Assembly (NCBI GenBank): GCA_027603945.1
Contig: JADIIU010000103.1
Span: forward strand, 1 to 46,065
DNA length: 46,065 bases
DNA from: Terramyces sp. JEL0728
Taxonomy: Eukaryota; Chytridiomycota; Chytridiomycetes; Rhizophydiales; Terramycetaceae
Reading direction: 5' to 3'
The position numbers were made by a program, and so were the translations under genes. A model generated the notes under the pieces. That model had not been told where the DNA came from, did not search any database, and saw only the letters and a program-made list of their open reading frames with translations. Position 1 is the first letter of the stretch, and every line of letters begins with the position of its first letter. Shown piece after piece: positions 42,998-46,065 of the stretch.

Positions 42998-43861
42998 TTA
43001 AGAAACTAAAGCAATTTTGGGGGCTACTCTAGATTCATCTGTTTGCTGCGATTTCATGGTCTTGAAATCATTGATAAACCTTGGAGAAGTCAAATAAAGC
43101 AAGGCGTGGAGCACACCTTGTAAAGCAGGTTGAGTGTAACCTAATATCAACATTGCACGAGATTCGGGAAAGCTTTCGCGTAGAATAGGCGGCAGTTGGG
43201 TGACTGTCAAGACTAGGGGATAGCACAGCACTCGAATACTTGCATACCTTGAAGTATAATCAAGTTTGTCGGTGTATGTGCTTCCATGCAGTCCCTTTAC
43301 AACTCTTCCCACAAAAATTGACGTAATTATCCCAGCGAGGATGGAAACGATTGCCCACAGATTATGTGTAATCCAGAGCCAGTATCCATCATTGTACACC
43401 TGGTCCGAGTAGTAACAAGAACCAATCTCTTTGTTATATCCATATCCGTTCACCAACAAAGGCAGCGAACCGACAAGCAATCCCAAACAAACAGGTATTA
43501 CAGTCACTTGTAGATGATACTCCTCCGCGATCCGTCGGTTTTGAACCAGCGTTATGCCAATGTTCAGAGAAATCGCGAGGACACTAAATACAGTCACATT
43601 GCCGAAAGCTACTTCCATCCAGCCAGAAATAGCACACCAAAATCCTGGCAAACTGACCCAATTTGATAGTATTTGCCCAAGCTGATACAAAATTTCGGCA
43701 ATCAATAAAACGGCGATTAACCGAGAGTTCAAGTCAAAATATCTACTGGGACAGCTTTTGAACTTGATGAATAACGCAATCCAGCATAACAATATGCCAG
43801 CAGTGTTGAAGATCGTAGCTGTGATTAACACAGTACGTAGTTGTTGACGAGTAAAGTCCAT
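42998..43861 (-). CDS. 7TM receptor-like protein, paralog 2
   Basis: Intronless, 287 residues. It shares the family signatures PGFWC..SGW, FGNVTVFSVLAISLNI, GSLPLLVNGYGYN, IGSCYYSD, LCYPLVLTVTQLPPI and QGVLHALLYLTSP.F with its neighbours, and has seven predicted helices. The intracellular loop after TM3 is basic (LVQNRRIAEEYH). The C-terminal tail is short and polar (about 20 residues). It is separated from paralogs 1 and 3 by 255 and 169 bp, all on the same strand, as expected for tandem duplication. Confidence 0.72.
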   Translation of the reverse strand: MDFTRQQLRTVLITATIFNTAGILLCWIALFIKFKSCPSRYFDLNSRLIAVLLIAEILYQLGQILSNWVSLPGFWCAISGWMEVAFGNVTVFSVLAISLNIGITLVQNRRIAEEYHLQVTVIPVCLGLLVGSLPLLVNGYGYNKEIGSCYYSDQVYNDGYWLWITHNLWAIVSILAGIITSIFVGRVVKGLHGSTYTDKLDYTSRYASIRVLCYPLVLTVTQLPPILRESFPESRAMLILGYTQPALQGVLHALLYLTSPRFINDFKTMKSQQTDESRVAPKIALVS

Positions 43862-44030
43862 CCGAAAAAAGTCGAAAAAGAAAGGTGCTCAGTGCAGGTT
43901 ACATGCATAATAAACAATGATTCGTCAAGATACAGTTATTAATACCGAGCTAGATGGAGGGATCTTGCTGACAATGCAAGTTCAATACACAATCGTGGAC
44001 AACAACCCAGCTCAAAAATGTAATAATCTA

Positions 44031-44903
44031 TTAAGAAATGGATACAATAACTGGTGCAGAGATAGTTTGCGAGCTGGAGAGGGCAGATTTCGTCCTGGAA
44101 TGGTCTCTTTTGAATGTTGGCGAAGTCAGGTATATAATCGCATGAAGCACTCCTTGTATTGCAGGTGCGAGATATGAAAGCGCAACCAAGAATCCACTGT
44201 CTGGATACGCATTTTGGAGGATGGAAGGGATTTGGGTGAAAGTTAGGACTGCAGGATAATACATTGTGCGCACAATCACCGTAGTAGTCAGCGAATTGAG
44301 ACTCTTATCTTCTGAAGACTTCTTCTGCAATCCCTTTACGTAATACGTTACACAGGCTGCACTTGAAAATCCGACAGCGATTGCAAGGATAACCCAGATA
44401 TTGTAGCTAATCCATGGCCAAAAAGAACTATACGCATCGTCGGTATAGTAGCATGATCCTAAACTATCGTTAATTCCGTATCCATCAACAATAAGCGGTA
44501 GCGAACCAAAAATTAATCCGGCGGACGCAGGAAGAGTAAGCATGGCATACACACCGAGCAAACCGGAAATCTGACTTTGTTTCAACAAGGCAACAATCAA
44601 ATTCAGCGCAACGGCGCAAACAATCATAATTGTTACATTTCCAGTGGAAATATATCCCCAAGCAGAAAAAGTACACCAGAAACCAGGATCAGCCATCCAG
44701 TTGGATAATATTTGTATGGATTCAAAAGTGAATTCTCCAATTAGCAAAAGTAGAATTAACTGTGCATTGAGACCAAGCAATTTCCCATTGTACCAGCTTT
44801 TAATTTGAAAGGCAAGCGAGACGGCACATAATACAATCCCTATTGTATTAACCACCGTGGTTGCTACTAACACTGCTGTTAATTGGTCTGGAGTTAGAGC
44901 CAT
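44031..44903 (-). CDS. 7TM receptor-like protein, paralog 3
   Basis: Intronless, 290 residues. Same layout as paralogs 1 and 2: LLLIGEFTFESIQILSNW, PGFWCTFSAWGY, TGNVTIMIVCAVALNLI, GSLPLIVDGYGIND, LGSCYYTDDAY, TMYYPAVLTFTQIPSI and QGVLHAIIYLTSPTF. It diverges most (NGYG to DGYG, a longer TM5-TM6 loop with KGLQKKSSEDK). The Ser-rich tail (SRTKSALSSSQTIS) could be a phosphorylation region. First in transcription order. Ligand unknown. Confidence 0.72.
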   Translation of the reverse strand: MALTPDQLTAVLVATTVVNTIGIVLCAVSLAFQIKSWYNGKLLGLNAQLILLLLIGEFTFESIQILSNWMADPGFWCTFSAWGYISTGNVTIMIVCAVALNLIVALLKQSQISGLLGVYAMLTLPASAGLIFGSLPLIVDGYGINDSLGSCYYTDDAYSSFWPWISYNIWVILAIAVGFSSAACVTYYVKGLQKKSSEDKSLNSLTTTVIVRTMYYPAVLTFTQIPSILQNAYPDSGFLVALSYLAPAIQGVLHAIIYLTSPTFKRDHSRTKSALSSSQTISAPVIVSIS

Positions 44904-45185
44904 CCTAAAAAAAAGTCCAAAAAAGAAACGAGATTTGCCCTTTTAACGTGTGAAAACCAAAACTATGGTAACTGTGGATATCTTTTTTGAATTCACATTC
45001 TCAAATAGCTGTTTGGAAACTGGTAAAACAAAGACAGCTACTTGACGATATGGAATGGCAAAATCCTGCTGTCTGGCACTGGTTTACTACCACAGCCACA
45101 ATCCAAAGAGAAAATAATACCATTTTTGGCTGAGCAACTCTGAAAATACAATTTTACTATAAATAACTATTAGCAAGGTAATTGC

Positions 45186-46065
45186 TTATGCCGGACTACC
45201 CCTGCCTCTAAAAGCCAGCTTGATTTCATTCTTCAGCGAGACAAACGACTCACGGACACTGTTAAAAGTAGCCTTTATCGATTCCTTCATCCTTCGAGCC
45301 ATATTTTTTGTTGAAACAATTATTGGGTGCACAACCATCCAAATACCCTTTCCAATACCAACAAAGATACTCTTGATACCCCTACCCACCCACTTGATCC
45401 CATTCCACACTGGAATGAACAAATAAGCAGCAAGAAATCGATATGGTATCAGAATAAAGTATTTGTAAATGAATCTGGCGATTATAGCAGAGTAGTGGCC
45501 GCATGTGTGGAGGACATTGCTGATAAACACAAACAATTTGCTTGAAATAAAGCAGATACCAATCCATATTGGTGCGAGGATGTAATCAAAGATTCCTCCG
45601 CAAACAAAACATATCCCAGTCCATATTCCACTACAGATAAAACATACTCCTGTCCAAATTGGCGTCAGGATATAATCCAAGATGAAAGAGCTGACTATGA
45701 CGATACCCTTCCATATGTTTGTGAGAATAAACACTATTCCGTTGATAATTCCATTTACAATATAAACAATTACAGCGCCAATTGGAACCAAAATGTAATC
45801 AAATATCCCTTTGCTAACCCACTTGATTCCAAACCAAATCCTCTCTGCAATAAAAGTGATTCCTCCCCACAGCGGTAGCAGAATATATTTCTTGACACCA
45901 CTGCCAACAAAGCATAGTCCTTTCCAAATATTCACCACCACAAAAGATATTCCATCAATGAGCTTTTCGAGGATAAATAATATTCCGAATGCAATATACT
46001 TTAGTACAGTAAGTATTGGCATTATGATCCATGCAAAAAGCTGAATTCCCAGCCATGCTATTCCT
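45186..46065 (-). CDS. Repetitive multipass membrane protein (5' end off window)
   Basis: The frame is open from the right edge to a TAA at 45186-45188, at least 292 residues; an internal ATG at 46022 is in frame with codons continuing upstream, so the true start is probably outside. The protein is strongly hydrophobic and repetitive: units with IW.GI and YIL.PIW recur with a ~30-residue period. It has a cysteine-containing later unit (GVCFICSGIWTGICFVCGG) and a basic amphipathic C-terminus (STKNMARRMKESIKATF, LKNEIKLAFRGRG). I do not recognise the family. A membrane location is clear; function is not. Confidence 0.75.
   Translation of the reverse strand, partial: GIAWLGIQLFAWIIMPILTVLKYIAFGILFILEKLIDGISFVVVNIWKGLCFVGSGVKKYILLPLWGGITFIAERIWFGIKWVSKGIFDYILVPIGAVIVYIVNGIINGIVFILTNIWKGIVIVSSFILDYILTPIWTGVCFICSGIWTGICFVCGGIFDYILAPIWIGICFISSKLFVFISNVLHTCGHYSAIIARFIYKYFILIPYRFLAAYLFIPVWNGIKWVGRGIKSIFVGIGKGIWMVVHPIIVSTKNMARRMKESIKATFNSVRESFVSLKNEIKLAFRGRGSPA
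45543..45980 (-). repeat. ~30-residue tandem repeats in membrane protein
   Basis: Counting from the ATG at 46022, the YIL.P motif occurs at residues 46, 76, 117 and 147, and the IW.G(I/L) motif at 32, 62, 103 and 133. Both series have spacings of 30, 41 and 30, so the unit is 30 residues with one 11-residue insertion. A further partial unit (YLFIPVWNGIKWVGRGI) follows. Confidence 0.75.

Overview
The window is a gene-dense stretch of nuclear DNA from a fungus-like eukaryote. All three standard stop codons are used, and almost every recognisable protein has its best match in fungi or opisthokonts (SHO1, Bpl1, Nsa2, MCM1-type MADS box, AIF, Cbp6/UQCC2). Two genes (LRRC51-like and MFI/C11orf65-like) belong to families mostly seen in organisms with cilia or flagella. 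This points to an early-diverging, probably zoosporic lineage (Rozella, aphelid, chytrid or blastoclad side), but I cannot name the species from sequence alone.

The outstanding feature is splicing. Reconstructing the conserved genes exon by exon gives 73 spliceosomal introns, all 19-23 nt long (16, 29, 16, 7 and 5 introns of 19, 20, 21, 22 and 23 nt). Nearly all begin GTA and end with a branch-like TTAAC/CTAAT/TTAAT element 2-6 nt before AG. Every spliced gene is divisible by three and restores conserved family sequence across each junction. Two introns end in TTTG instead of AG (ODC, biotin ligase). Two begin GC (MFI-like, TPR-MBL). One gene (ISWI) has an intron directly after its ATG.

Layout from left to right. 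1-1334: two tandem secreted or GPI-anchored beta-sandwich proteins. 1632-2064: mitochondrial ISCA2. 2109-6345: four tandem SHO1-like osmosensor paralogs, all on the minus strand. 6716-19250: mevalonate kinase, ISWI remodeller, a large SDR, ornithine decarboxylase, LRRC51-like, SAICAR synthetase, MCM6. 19591-25760: a GNAT protein, two LRR proteins, AIF, exosome Rrp4. 26119-33217: secreted phosphodiesterase, MADS-box factor, GSK3, promethin-like protein, secreted lipocalin-like protein, Cbp6/UQCC2-like protein, Nsa2. 33293-41877: MFI-like IQ protein, BSD protein, proteasome chaperone PSMD9/Nas2, biotin-protein ligase, RUS/DUF647 protein, and a TPR plus metallo-beta-lactamase fusion. 41900-44903: three tandem 7TM receptors. 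45186-end: a repetitive multipass membrane protein cut by the window edge.

Neighbouring genes do not form pathway operons. Their common theme is compaction: start codons of divergent genes lie 6-35 bp apart, convergent genes end about 20 bp apart, and the polyadenylation-like AATAAA often overlaps or abuts the stop codon. Conserved housekeeping genes carry the tiny introns. Secreted, LRR, receptor and membrane-repeat genes are mostly intronless, and the surface and signalling genes are the ones arranged in tandem families. Secreted-protein genes are also the ones with longer upstream regions, TATA-like boxes and GGGAT/ATCCC inverted repeats.
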